From contig NC_049979.1 of assembly GCF_000003815.2 (NCBI RefSeq), positions 15,051,459-15,115,458 on the forward strand: 64,000 bases of DNA, given 5' to 3'. This document shows, one piece after another, positions 54,432 through 64,000 of this stretch. Source of the stretch: Branchiostoma floridae (Eukaryota; Chordata; Leptocardii; Amphioxiformes; Branchiostomatidae). Made by a program: the position numbers and the translations under genes. The notes beneath the pieces are model-generated. The model ran no database searches. It was not told the DNA's origin and worked only from the letters and a program-made list of their open reading frames with translations. The stretch's first letter is position 1. Each line of letters begins with the position of its first letter.

Positions 54432-57400
54432 ATGGGACAGATCATGGGTCTTTCTCCCCTGTTGGTTGTGGTGCTGTTGACTTGCGTGGCGCTGAGTTCA
54501 GGTAAGCTCATCACATGTGTGAACAAAGAGCTAGTAAGTTTGTAGATATTTAGAAGGAAAACAAATCGTTTCCTATTATAATGAGCGCAACCTGAAATGT
54601 AAAGCGTGATTTCTTTTATACCAACTTTCATATCTCTTGCAATTCGTAGGCCCTACACTAAGTTCTTTCTTTCCCTTTTTTTCTTGATATCAAGTCAATA
54701 GGTGACCACCTCACTGAATGTCATGGTTAGTAATGGTGAGGAAGCCCAGTATTCACCAATGTGACGGAAAACAATTCGGCGATGGTACAAACGTACTTGA
54801 AAAAAAACCCTTCACGACAGATATCATAGTTACAACGGCAGACGGAGCGTATAATTTAACATCATGTGACTAGTAGCTACGACTACGGTGAATCTCACGA
54901 TACTCAAGCAGGAAGATGTTTTGCTATTTTCTTCAACAATTTGGCGAAAGTTTACCTTGATTCACCCAATTAAGAAATCAATTAATATTCCGCCCAAAAT
55001 TAGAACATCAAGTGCATCTGCTCATCTCTCCAGCCATGGCTCACATTTGTTTATGCAACTTTGGACGCCTACGGTAGTTCTTAAAGACGCGTTGTCTCTT
55101 TACACCAACTATAGATTGTTTCTGAAAAATATCACCACCCTACCTACCCACCGAAACAGTTTACATAGCCGAGGAAGAACATCCATGGACAACCTTCTCA
55201 CTATCTATGGCCCGTCGCTTAGACGATGCCAACGAAAAAAATCTTGTGATTTAGATTCATTTAGTACAAAATATTGACGAATGACCAGTTTTGAAACAGA
55301 GCACCTCATCAACACCTGTCTAGTATGTCTTAGTGACGCAAATGTTGAATCATCTGATATCTATGACAACTTTTATGTGTGAAAGACTGATGGCTTCGAT
55401 CGGGGTCAAATTTCCCTGGTTGTGTTTCCAAAATGACCTTTTGCAATGGCAACAGATGTAATAAACATCGGCAAAATTTTTGATATAAAGAAATCTAATA
55501 AAATCAAATGAACACTAACGTTTATCCGTTAATTACTTTTGTACATTAACAAGAAATACATCCAAACATTTTTCTTACTCATACTACTTGGCAAAACCAA
55601 AATCCATATATTTAATCACAAAAAGTAGAAACTATAAAACATAGTGGATAAATGTAGAAGCAGTTATAGAAGAGCTGGATAAGTGTCAATAGTATATCTA
55701 TGACGTTCCAAATACAAATATCTTGAAAGTTGATTCGTCCTTTCTATCAAAAGAGTCCTGCATACGTTGCTCGAGTATCCCACAGGAAATTGTGTTTGTA
55801 TTGCACATTACATATATATTTCTTATATCGTAGCACAATAAAGAAGTTTAGTCTCACACTTGTCACTTAACGATCCGTTTGCCTCTCCAGGACAAGACTC
55901 TGCTGCCTGTGCCTCCCCACCGCTTGTGATTCACACAGACTCCGCTCCTCACGAGTTCACGTCTCCGAACTACCCGCGCCCCTACCCCCGCAACACGTAC
56001 TGTGAGTGGCTCCTGGAGGCACCGGTCGGACAGAAGTGCAACCTGACGTTCGTGGATTTCCACCTGACAGGAACCAACTACTGGGGGAAATGTCCGCATA
56101 CGGACAAGGTGCAGATCTACGACGGGACGGACGCCGAGGCCAACGTCACGCTTTTCGGCACGTTTTGTGAAAACGATCAGCCGACAGGTCAGTACGAGTC
56201 CAGAGGGAGGCATCTGCTGGTGACGTTTGAGAGCACTACCATCAACTACTTCAAAAGGGGCATAAAAGTGCATTATGGATTTTCTCAGTGCACAGGTAGG
56301 TGATTAGCTTTAGATACAAAGTTGATCGTCTCGCTAGATTGAATATGTCTTAAATGCGCCCTTGCAAAAACTAAAAAGCTTTTTCAAACACTATCATGGT
56401 TCATTATCTAACATTCACAATTTGAAATGTATGTATTAGAAGATCATTTACAACATGTCTGGTCAAATGTGGATTTTCAGTATAACATTTTCAGTCTATC
56501 AGACATACCAAATCATTGGTATTTGCATCGCCCTTCTGGAAACTTTTATAGATTTGAAGTTTAGATGGACCCAGAAATCTGCAAGTGACAACGGCATTGA
56601 AAAGTAGAATGGGCAGGCTAGCTTACACACATATTTCTGCATCCCTTTGTACTTTGCAGACGCGTACGAATGTGCGTCCAATCCGTGTCAGAACGGAGGC
56701 ACATGTGTGGAGGCCCGGTGTGGATATAACTGTACCTGTACCAGGAACTATGCTGGGCCAACGTGCCAGACAGGTAGGTTGGAGAGCCGACTAAGTTTCA
56801 ATCATCTTGTCTTGTCAGCACTTAATACATGACTGTATAGCAAAGACGGAGAGGGGTAAAACAGTAGACAAATTATGAAAAGGCGGAAAAGGCACCTAAC
56901 GTATTATCTATCTTGAAACAACGCAACTTCAGCAACTGCATATGTGATTGTCATATCTCCAAGAGACAAGATAATCTGTCACGACGATGAAGCATTTCAG
57001 GGAGCGGCTAAATATGCTTCGGCGTATTCATGCTTAAAATCATGTTTGAGTAGGATCTAGGCGTGAGCCAGACTCTAGCCAGGCCGCGAGAGAAACTTGG
57101 CCGACAAACTACCTCCCTGTCTAACACTTCCCCGGAGAGCTTATCTAAGGTCCTCGGTCGCCGAACAGACTGTCTGCCGGGCCTGGTTAAGGTCTGGCTC
57201 CCAGGGTATCAAATACATGCCAAAGTATGTACAACGTCAAGCTTTTAAATCCTAATAAGACAGCTATGATTGTTTTTCTTGTACCGCCGAGTTTGGTCCA
57301 TAAAGATTTGTTCCCCTGAGCTATTACACAGTACGTGTGACATAAGGAGCTAGGACAAGCAGAGTGTTTGCTGTTACAAGCCATTCCGTATAGAATGTTA

Positions 57401-59388
57401 ATGGCTTCAATAATCGGTTCATAGAGGGGTAATGGCTCAAGGTTCTTTGCCTCTGTGTGTGCCCGTACGAAATCGTCAAGAAAGTGGGTCATTAGTCAAT
57501 TCCTGTTATCGGTGGAACCTTCTAATCAAAGTTGGCTAAAGGTTAAGAGAGAAAATGTCCTCACATAAGATGTGAAAAAGAGTAATTTTTCGCTCTGAGA
57601 TTTATTTCATCATGTTATTGCGGAATTACTTCTGTAGAAAACTGGGCCAGCAAAACGATTGCCAAAATGATGAAATTAGCCAAGACATTTATACCACAGA
57701 AGGCAGCTATTTCATTGCATGCATAGGATTCAGTTGGCACAGCAAACATCATTTACGTTGATTCGTATTAGCGAATAATCGTATTTTCGACGTCGTGATG
57801 TGTAGAGTTGCCGTGTGCCTCGAGCCCCTGCCCACCGGGGACTGCCTGCCTCAACAGAGGTGACGCCTTCTCGTGTGCCGATGCTCCTACCACTCCTACA
57901 CCCCCGACAACGACTACAGAACATGCTACCACCACTCAAAGCACGGTGCCTCCTCCGACAACAACTGTAAAACAATCAACCACTGCACAAACTACACCGC
58001 AGATGCCCTCCACCACATCTTCAAAACAACCGTCCACATCGCAAAACACCGTGACATCAAGTACAAAGGAAGCAGAAGTAATGTTACATTTAATTACCGA
58101 TTCTTTTATGGACGACAACACGTGTACAGTTGTTACCACGATCAAACATAATCCCTGTACATAGTAGCCACAGATATATGCATGTTGCTGGGCTTTCCAA
58201 ACAGAGCGTTTCTCAGGACATGTATGCGTATTCAATAACACCAGTTGATAACATTTTCGATGGTACAGGTATGTAGCGCCACCTTGCGGGTCGTCAATGT
58301 AAGACAGTATGGTGACGTCCTTGGTGCTGAATGTAATATCAATCTGTACTATATCTTGCATTGCACTTTGTTGACAACACAAAATATAACTTTTCTGTTT
58401 TTAGATCATCTCAGTAAAACAGCTCGAACTGATTTATGATGATAAGGCTACATACGACAATCAGTACACATCACATTTTTTCACATTTCCCTTCACTTTT
58501 CTATCGGCCTTTAGAAAATGCCAAAATGTGAACCAATTCTTTCCCAGAAAAAAATTTTCAATAAGATCACCAAGGCATTGCCGATAAAGATAACACAAGT
58601 AAATGTATTGCTGCTGAATTGATTAGTTACGATGGGATCGCAACCAACTTGGGGTGTTTTGCATTTGAGGTAACGGTAGATTAATCGTCTTCTTCTCTTT
58701 TCTGTTTTTCTCTTCCCTCCTTTTTTTTTACAGACGTTAAAGACTGAAATGGCCTCGACGAAGACCCAAGTAACCAGGGCAACGGCTGTCACTGAGAGCA
58801 ATACGCCGACGCCAGATGACCCTAAAACCACACACACTACGTCCTCATCGAAGACGCCACCGCCGGACGCCAAGCAAACTGCAGCTCCGACAGGTGATTC
58901 ACCCAAGCCGCAGGGCCAGTCGGGACAGCCGGAGTGTGAGACTGACGTGTGGAACCTCTCGGACTGCGGCTGGACTTGGTGGCTCATCCTAGTGGTGGCG
59001 GGACTGGGGGTCGCCATGGTCAGCACCGCAGGCGGGATGGCGTACAGGTAGGGATATTTTACCTCCATCCTTCATCCAGTGCAATAATATTCATCAAATC
59101 ATATTGAAAAAAATGGAGTCTGTATTGTTCAAGGCGTATTCCATGTTTCTGTCATTTCACAACTCTACACTAATTGTTACGTGAAGTTCATGGCTAATGT
59201 AGACTTATAAACTTTATAATAAAGAACTAAGTTGTTGGTAATCGTTTTTATCATCTAGATGATCCATTACCTTCACCTATGGCCGGTTCTTTGCCATCAG
59301 GTACTGTAAGCGGAAGAAGTCGGGCCGTGTGGTGACGCCGAGGTCCGTAGCAGGCGTGCGCCTGGAACTGGAGGACATGGACGACTGA
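54432..59388 (+). CDS. Novel type I membrane protein: signal peptide, CUB, EGF, mucin-like stalk, TM, short basic tail
   Basis: Exons: 54432-54501, 55891-56295, 56660-56773, 57806-58077, 58734-59047 and 59301-59388, all in phase; 420 residues. The signal peptide is [20 protein letters not shown] in core. A CUB domain fills exon 2 ([49 protein letters not shown]) with two N-glycosylation sequons (NLT, NVT). Exon 3 is one EGF-like module ([20 protein letters not shown] then [12 protein letters not shown]). Exon 4 opens with a shorter Cys-rich EGF-like piece ([16 protein letters not shown]) and continues as a Thr/Ser/Pro stalk into exon 5. The membrane segment is [17 protein letters not shown], followed by a basic tail (CKRKKSGR) ending LELEDMDD. 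I know no named protein with exactly this order. A role as cell-surface receptor or adhesion molecule is inference. Exons 2 to 4 start in phase 1, the usual shape of extracellular module exons. Confidence 0.78.
57065..57200. mobile_element. Short MITE-like inverted repeat in intron 3 of the CUB/EGF gene
   Basis: GAGCCAGACTCTAGCCAGGCC at 57065-57085 pairs with the reverse complement of 57180-57200 over 21 bp with three mismatches. The 136-bp unit has no coding frame. CCAGGC is also present in the ends of the 84-bp unit at 15755, so a family link is possible. Confidence 0.45.
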
Positions 59389-60012
59389 CTCTCACAATGG
59401 AACATCTCATCACAAGAGTCATTAGAGCGGTTTATTTCTAAATCAGCAGTTGTTTCTTTGTTTGCTTGTCTGTTTGCTTGTTTGTTTGTTTGTTTATTTA
59501 AATGTTGTTTTGTTTGTTGGTTCTTTGAATAGCAAATAGCATGGTTGAAATATAATGAAAACATTTTTCGGGTTTTATAAACCTCTGTATACATTTGACT
59601 AAAACTAGCAACGCCATACTGACATTTGTACCTAAAAATGTATGCTATCAAAAAGCTAATGAAATGGAGTGTGGTCTCACAGTAATGACGTTATATCCCC
59701 ACATGTGAGAATGTATGTAATCAATTTAGCTATAGTATTGAGTCTGTTGAAGTAACCACATCACAGTACTTTGAAAGACCATTGGATAGTCGGTGTATAA
59801 TTCTAAAAAAAGCTAGACTCTGGTGCTGTAGAACATTAACTGGGTGATACGATATGGTTTCCATAAGACAGCACCAAATGCTTACATTAAAGTGTGCATA
59901 CAAAACGAACACACATTTGTGCAGTTCTCTCTTCAGAAACAACTATTATTAGATCATCCCACATTCCGTAACATGATCTCGCTGCCAAGGATCGATTTCC
60001 GTCTGATTTTCC

Positions 60013-60026
60013 GTTACCATAGCAAC
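60013..60026. promoter_or_regulatory. Perfect RFX X-box
   Basis: GTTACCATAGCAAC matches the X-box consensus (GTNRCC, AT, RGYAAC) at every position. X-boxes bind RFX factors and mark ciliary genes in animals. It lies between the CUB/EGF gene and the unnamed minus-strand gene, downstream of both, so its target is not clear. Confidence 0.4.
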
Positions 60027-60545
60027 GAATTATCTATACACCGTTTCTGACAGACTGGTCCGTAATACTTGGTGGAAATAGAAGCGAAAAAGAACTTAAT
60101 CTGTGCGTAAAAACGTAGTTTCTAGATACCGATCTACTATGAAACAAGACGTTAACAGGTGTACCTTACATTGTTGGGACACTTGGCTACCATACACCAG
60201 GTCTGTTTCATTGAACAATATCGACACAGGTGGCCTGGAGAAGGTTTTTCTTCTTCTCTCCGTTTCTAAGCAGCTCATGTATTTGCAAACACTACTTCAG
60301 ACTTTGATTCCGGAGATAACGACATTTGCAACACAATCTACTAGTAACCCTTCCTATAGAATAAAACATTAACGTTATTCAAGTAGCGTGATACCGTAAC
60401 TTTTATAGAGATGGACTGTGACATATACATGTTTTAAATGCAACAAACCGACGACATGAAGCATAAAGTGGCCACTTAAGATTGGAAACATGTCACTGGC
60501 TGCAGGTGATCTCCATAACCACTATTCATTCCTTATCGCGGTACC

Positions 60546-60551
60546 TTTATT
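60546..60551 (-). terminator. Polyadenylation signal of the unnamed minus-strand gene
   Basis: TTTATT on the plus strand (AATAAA on the minus) about 85 bp after the stop of the gene at 60637-61518. Confidence 0.45.
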
Positions 60552-60636
60552 CTTGTCATGACAACTCTAAGAATTGTTGCAGATCCCGAATTCCCTGTGT
60601 CACATCTAAGGTGATCGATGCCTTCTGATACACACT

Positions 60637-61518
60637 TCACGAGGCGTCTCTGGTCACAATGCGAACCGCCCCAGATACGGGCGCATCCGGCACGAACGTC
60701 CTGACTGTCCGCTTGCTGCTGAACCGAACCAGCACGCGCCTGGGTCCTGTCGGCCTTTCCTCCTTGTATATGTCTTCATTAGTTTCTTCCACCTCTTGGA
60801 TTATCATACTTGGTGTCTTTGGAACAGACTCTCCAGTGGGAGTTACGGGAAAGGTGTTCTTAGTTTGTTTTACCTTCTTTGCTTTCCGTCTTTTATTTCC
60901 TTTCCCGGTTTTTGGTGGTATTCCGTCGTCTCGGATGAACAGCAGCTTCCCCTTTAATCGATTCGGAATACTGGTCTCATCAATATTAACTCTGTCTTTC
61001 CTTTGTTTTGTGAGTTTGTCACGAACCTCGGGCAGACGGGGTGCCGTTCTCATCAACTTCCCACAGCGAGAGCACCGCGGCTGTCCCTGGCCTTGGTCAG
61101 CCGTCCAGTCGAACTGATGGAGACAGCCCTTTCTCTTCTGTAGTCTGAACTTGGAGATGACGGACGTCAGGAATTCTATGCGCACATCTAAATCCTCTGT
61201 CTTGGCGTTCTGTGTCTCTATTGGCTCTAATGTTATGTTGGGATTGCTCTGCTCAGAATTCGGTTCAACGATGCTGAGGTTTGATAGGTTTTTCGGTTTC
61301 TGCTGATCAAGGTGGTTAAAGACCTCCACACTGTTATCTTCCTGCTTCTTGGGCTGGTGTAGTGTGAGCGGCTGCCCGCGGATTGAAAACCCCGTCTCGT
61401 CTTCCGTGTTGATTTTCAGCAGATCGTGGTTCCATACGAAGATACCCTGGCGCATGCACGAGCGGCCCCTGGTCAGAGGGCGGGCGGGGTCCCTGCCCAG
61501 ACCCACAACTGTGTCCAT
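60637..61518 (-). CDS. Unrecognised basic protein, single coding exon
   Basis: Long clean frame of 293 residues from ATG 61516-61518; the frame extends eight codons further upstream without another ATG. I do not recognise it. The N-terminus is basic (GRDPARPLTRGRSCMRQGIF). The middle has a Cys/His pattern (CLHQFDWTAD...PRCSRCGKLM) that may be a small zinc site. Next is a strongly basic block (KTGKGNKRRKAKKVKQTKN) that suits nuclear or RNA/DNA contact, then an acidic patch (EVEETNEDIYKEE), and a basic end (RVLVRFSSKRTVRTFVPDA). Codon use and intact length support a real gene rather than chance. An untranslated upstream exon may lie near 63 kb, where X-box-like sequences stand. No transposon or viral motif is seen. 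Confidence 0.6.
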   Translation of the reverse strand: MDTVVGLGRDPARPLTRGRSCMRQGIFVWNHDLLKINTEDETGFSIRGQPLTLHQPKKQEDNSVEVFNHLDQQKPKNLSNLSIVEPNSEQSNPNITLEPIETQNAKTEDLDVRIEFLTSVISKFRLQKRKGCLHQFDWTADQGQGQPRCSRCGKLMRTAPRLPEVRDKLTKQRKDRVNIDETSIPNRLKGKLLFIRDDGIPPKTGKGNKRRKAKKVKQTKNTFPVTPTGESVPKTPSMIIQEVEETNEDIYKEERPTGPRRVLVRFSSKRTVRTFVPDAPVSGAVRIVTRDAS

Positions 61519-64000
61519 TCTGTCTCCACCAGACCTCACCAAGTTGGTGCGGATGGTAGCAATCAGTCCAAATAACGTAAATTATTTGCCAGTAGAATTA
61601 GTCGGGAGAGAAGGAAGGATCTGACCAAGGCCTGGTGGAAACTAGTCCATCTTGGCGCCGATCAGCGGATGCCCTTTGTTGCCCGGTTAGCGGTAATTAG
61701 TGTGGGTTGACGGGCTGGATTAGCTGGCCAATACTTATCATGTTCCCCGGGTCAGTAGATCTGGGGAAGCAAATGGACAGAAAGGTGATTAGCTGCAGGG
61801 CAGGTCTGAAGTTCTTTAAAGACTGACAGCCCTTGTCCCACAAAAATAACAACAACAAAGAAACAAACAACGAACGAACGAACAAAAAGACAAGCAAAAG
61901 TCAAATTGACAGACAAACATAGACAGAGAAATGCGGAACAACATTCCAGCAGAATCAACTCTGACCCCTGATTATTTTTGAAATGTGAAAATGCATCGAT
62001 CTTTATTAAACATTTTGAATATTTTAGAAAACAGACTCTAGCTTTTGTGACAGTATTATATTCTCTAGGTTTTTTAATCTTTGCAAACTCATAGATCCAG
62101 GTCAAAACCACATAAACGGCCCAGCGAGTGAAACTTGATTACTTGCAGTCGGAAGCATAGACCACCAGTTAATTTTCATTTTGTAATGAAATTACAGCTA
62201 TACACTGGAACACATGTTCCTTGCAAAATTAGAATGGTTTTCGTTTCCACGTTACAGATAAATCTATGGTAAACTGGATCCTTGTCCTGATATAAAGTGA
62301 AACGTCCTTATAGATTATGATAAGTGCAACTTTCTACTCGAAAACCACAAAGGCCCCATAGTCCAAACACGATGCTTGTGCGGCCTTACAGGATAGAGAA
62401 CAACCCCGCGCCTCGCAGGAGTCAATGTACATGGTGAAGGCTACGGGACTGAGAACCGCGGTGGTCCGGAGAACCCTTGACTGAATGGGTGCTCGACAAT
62501 GACTCACAACACCTCACTTTACCACACAATGGTGCTGTTTGCCCAGCGGTGAAGGTTTGTTGGTGACCTGTCGCTACTGTGCCCACAAATATAACGTTAT
62601 GGCTCAAACAGAAATTTATGTAAAGATAGCCTCGAGTTGACCAGACTAAAAATAAAACAGACTGAAATAGACTTGTCAACATTAAACAGACAGGACACAA
62701 CTTCCAGAAATAGCTAAAGATTTGGTACTGTTTCCACAAGCTTCTCTTACCCGAGGTAGTTTTCGCTAAGCTTTAAAAAAATACCGGTTTTTAGACCTCC
62801 ATGATGTCACACAAATTTGCTAAACTACAGGTTCAATCACAGTTGTAAGACACACCAACGCACATGCTACCCAACTTTAAAAAATATCTCACTTCTCTGT
62901 GATGCACATGTACCGTATGATGTATCAACAAGTCGAAAGTTTCTTTAGCATTTAAAGGGGAAAGATTTGAAGCGTTCGTTTTCTATAACACCCTCCTTAC
63001 CTTAATATTCGCCGGTCCGTCCAGCCGGTGTTGAGAAATCGATGTTACCGTCTACCGTGTCGCGCCCTCTCCCACGTCCTGACCGCAGCCGCGCACACCT
63101 GTTAACCTAACTCACTACCCGAGTCGTAACGATGGAAACGTTTCCATGGGAAGCAAAAAGGCATGGTCCGTCCATCCACACACCAATTTTCTTCTGGGCG
63201 AAAATATTTCAAGTGTTCAGGGCTAGAAGCCGTGGCCCTGGCGATGGGGCGTTACCGTAGCGATGCCAGGCAGGAGCGCGGCGGATTGTCGGCTTGGCTA
63301 CCGTACCACGGAATGAGTTAAGTGCACTCTAGGCTTTCTGTCGTTCCGGTTCACCGACTGATTAAGTTACAAGCTTTCTCGCGACTACGTTTTTGTTAAA
63401 TTGTTTCACAAAGGATTGTGGGAAAGCATGACGACATGGGTTATTGGAAACGTTCGGCATTTCGCGAGAATGCCGACAGTGAGAGGCATTTTTGTTGTCT
63501 TGCCAACATTTCTAAATGCCTTCACAAACAGAGATGTTTGGATTCGTATACAGAAGCCATTGATGGTCAGAAAAATATGTGTGTAACTCAACTGTTGGGA
63601 TTAGAGAAAACTTTGCTGAAATGTCTTAGATGGCGCAGTAGTTAAAGTGCGTGGTCGGTGTTCTATAGCTTGATGATTAAACATTTGAATTCTGGGATAT
63701 TGTAGAAAGCTAGTATACATTTTTCAGCATGCCACCTCCCTCCAGATACACATTACATCCTAAACGCGTGTCCCACATTTCAAACAAACGACTGGTAATC
63801 TTCCAACTCCACCCAAAGCTTTTGTTTCCTCCAATAATTGCCCCCATACCTGTCGACCTGTCTGCGCAATCATAGACACACACTGGACTTATCGCTCTTA
63901 TCTCAGCCTCCTTTGTCTTCGTCTTCAATACAATAGTTGCTAATTGATGTAAAACGATTGACGAAAGGATTTAATCTGCTTGATGGACGGGTTTCACTTG
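61519..64000. other. Right-hand flank, no gene supported
   Basis: Only short frames. A CpG-rich, promoter-like stretch lies at 63000-63300 with X-box-like sequences GTTTCCATGGGAAG (63140-63153) and GTTACCGTAGCGAT (63251-63264). A hairpin TCGGCATT/AATGCCGA lies near 63449-63472. An AACGAACGAACGAAC microsatellite lies near 61870. The stretch may hold the promoter and 5'UTR of the minus-strand gene at 60637-61518, which is inference. Confidence 0.35.

Noticed and set aside
54888-55277. 129-codon plus-strand frame in intron 1 of the CUB/EGF gene
   Set aside because: No recognisable motif, no splice context and low-complexity Ser/Thr content; most likely chance.
55863-56273. 136-codon minus-strand frame
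   Set aside because: Shadow of the GC-rich CUB exon on the plus strand, which has clear domain identity.
63631-63696. tRNA-derived SINE or tRNA gene
   Set aside because: TGGCGCAGTAG fits the A box, but the only candidate B box (TTTGAATTC) is weak and no cloverleaf can be drawn.

Overview
The window looks like nuclear DNA of an invertebrate deuterostome, most probably a lancelet (Branchiostoma); the species call is inference. The genes are intron-rich with short introns and GT-AG borders. Their proteins sit very close to vertebrate orthologues (LYST, NDUFAF7, TMEM69, SLBP, CDC25), yet a Skeletor gene is also present. The introns are full of small inverted-repeat elements and LINE pieces. There are no operons, bacterial signals or CRISPR arrays. 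Two runs of N (14699-14798 and 33562-33697) are assembly gaps.

Layout from left to right. The last ten exons of LYST (+, 48-3942) run into a long 3'UTR that converges on NDUFAF7 (-, 5841-9818, 12 exons), a complex I assembly methyltransferase. Next is TMEM69 (-, 11720-12903, 2 exons). A gene-poor stretch (13-18 kb) holds a gapped hAT-like element, a short MITE and the tail of a LINE. A complete microsomal cytochrome P450 follows (-, 18224-22090, 8 exons). After a decayed LINE comes a Skeletor-type DM13-DM13-DOMON gene (+, 25130-37520, 14 exons plus a second possible last exon at 37689-37862). One of its introns carries a 1.9 kb element with perfect 30-bp terminal repeats, and another carries a nearly complete CR1-like LINE beside a 67-bp minisatellite. 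SLBP (-, 39193-42904, 7 exons) and CDC25 (+, 43561-50596, 17 exons) stand head to head across a 656-bp promoter. About 4 kb further on is an unnamed type I membrane protein with CUB, EGF and mucin-like parts (+, 54432-59388, 6 exons). The last gene is an unrecognised basic protein (-, 60637-61518). The remaining 2.5 kb has no gene that I can support.

The clearest functional link is the SLBP/CDC25 pair. SLBP handles histone mRNA in S phase and CDC25 drives entry into mitosis. Their shared spacer has a perfect E2F site on the SLBP side and a CHR-like element with a CCAAT box on the CDC25 side. The most novel coding material is the CUB/EGF/mucin receptor-like gene, the duplicated hydrophobic C-terminal exon of Skeletor, and the unrecognised basic protein. 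The most striking non-coding material is a 658-bp near-perfect palindrome with TTAA ends in SLBP intron 1, the 67-bp minisatellite, the 30-bp-TIR element, a perfect DR1 nuclear-receptor site just upstream of NDUFAF7, and marked enrichment of the palindrome TAACGTTA across the window. Exon borders were assigned by eye from homology, reading phase and GT/AG signals; no alignment or transcript data were available.
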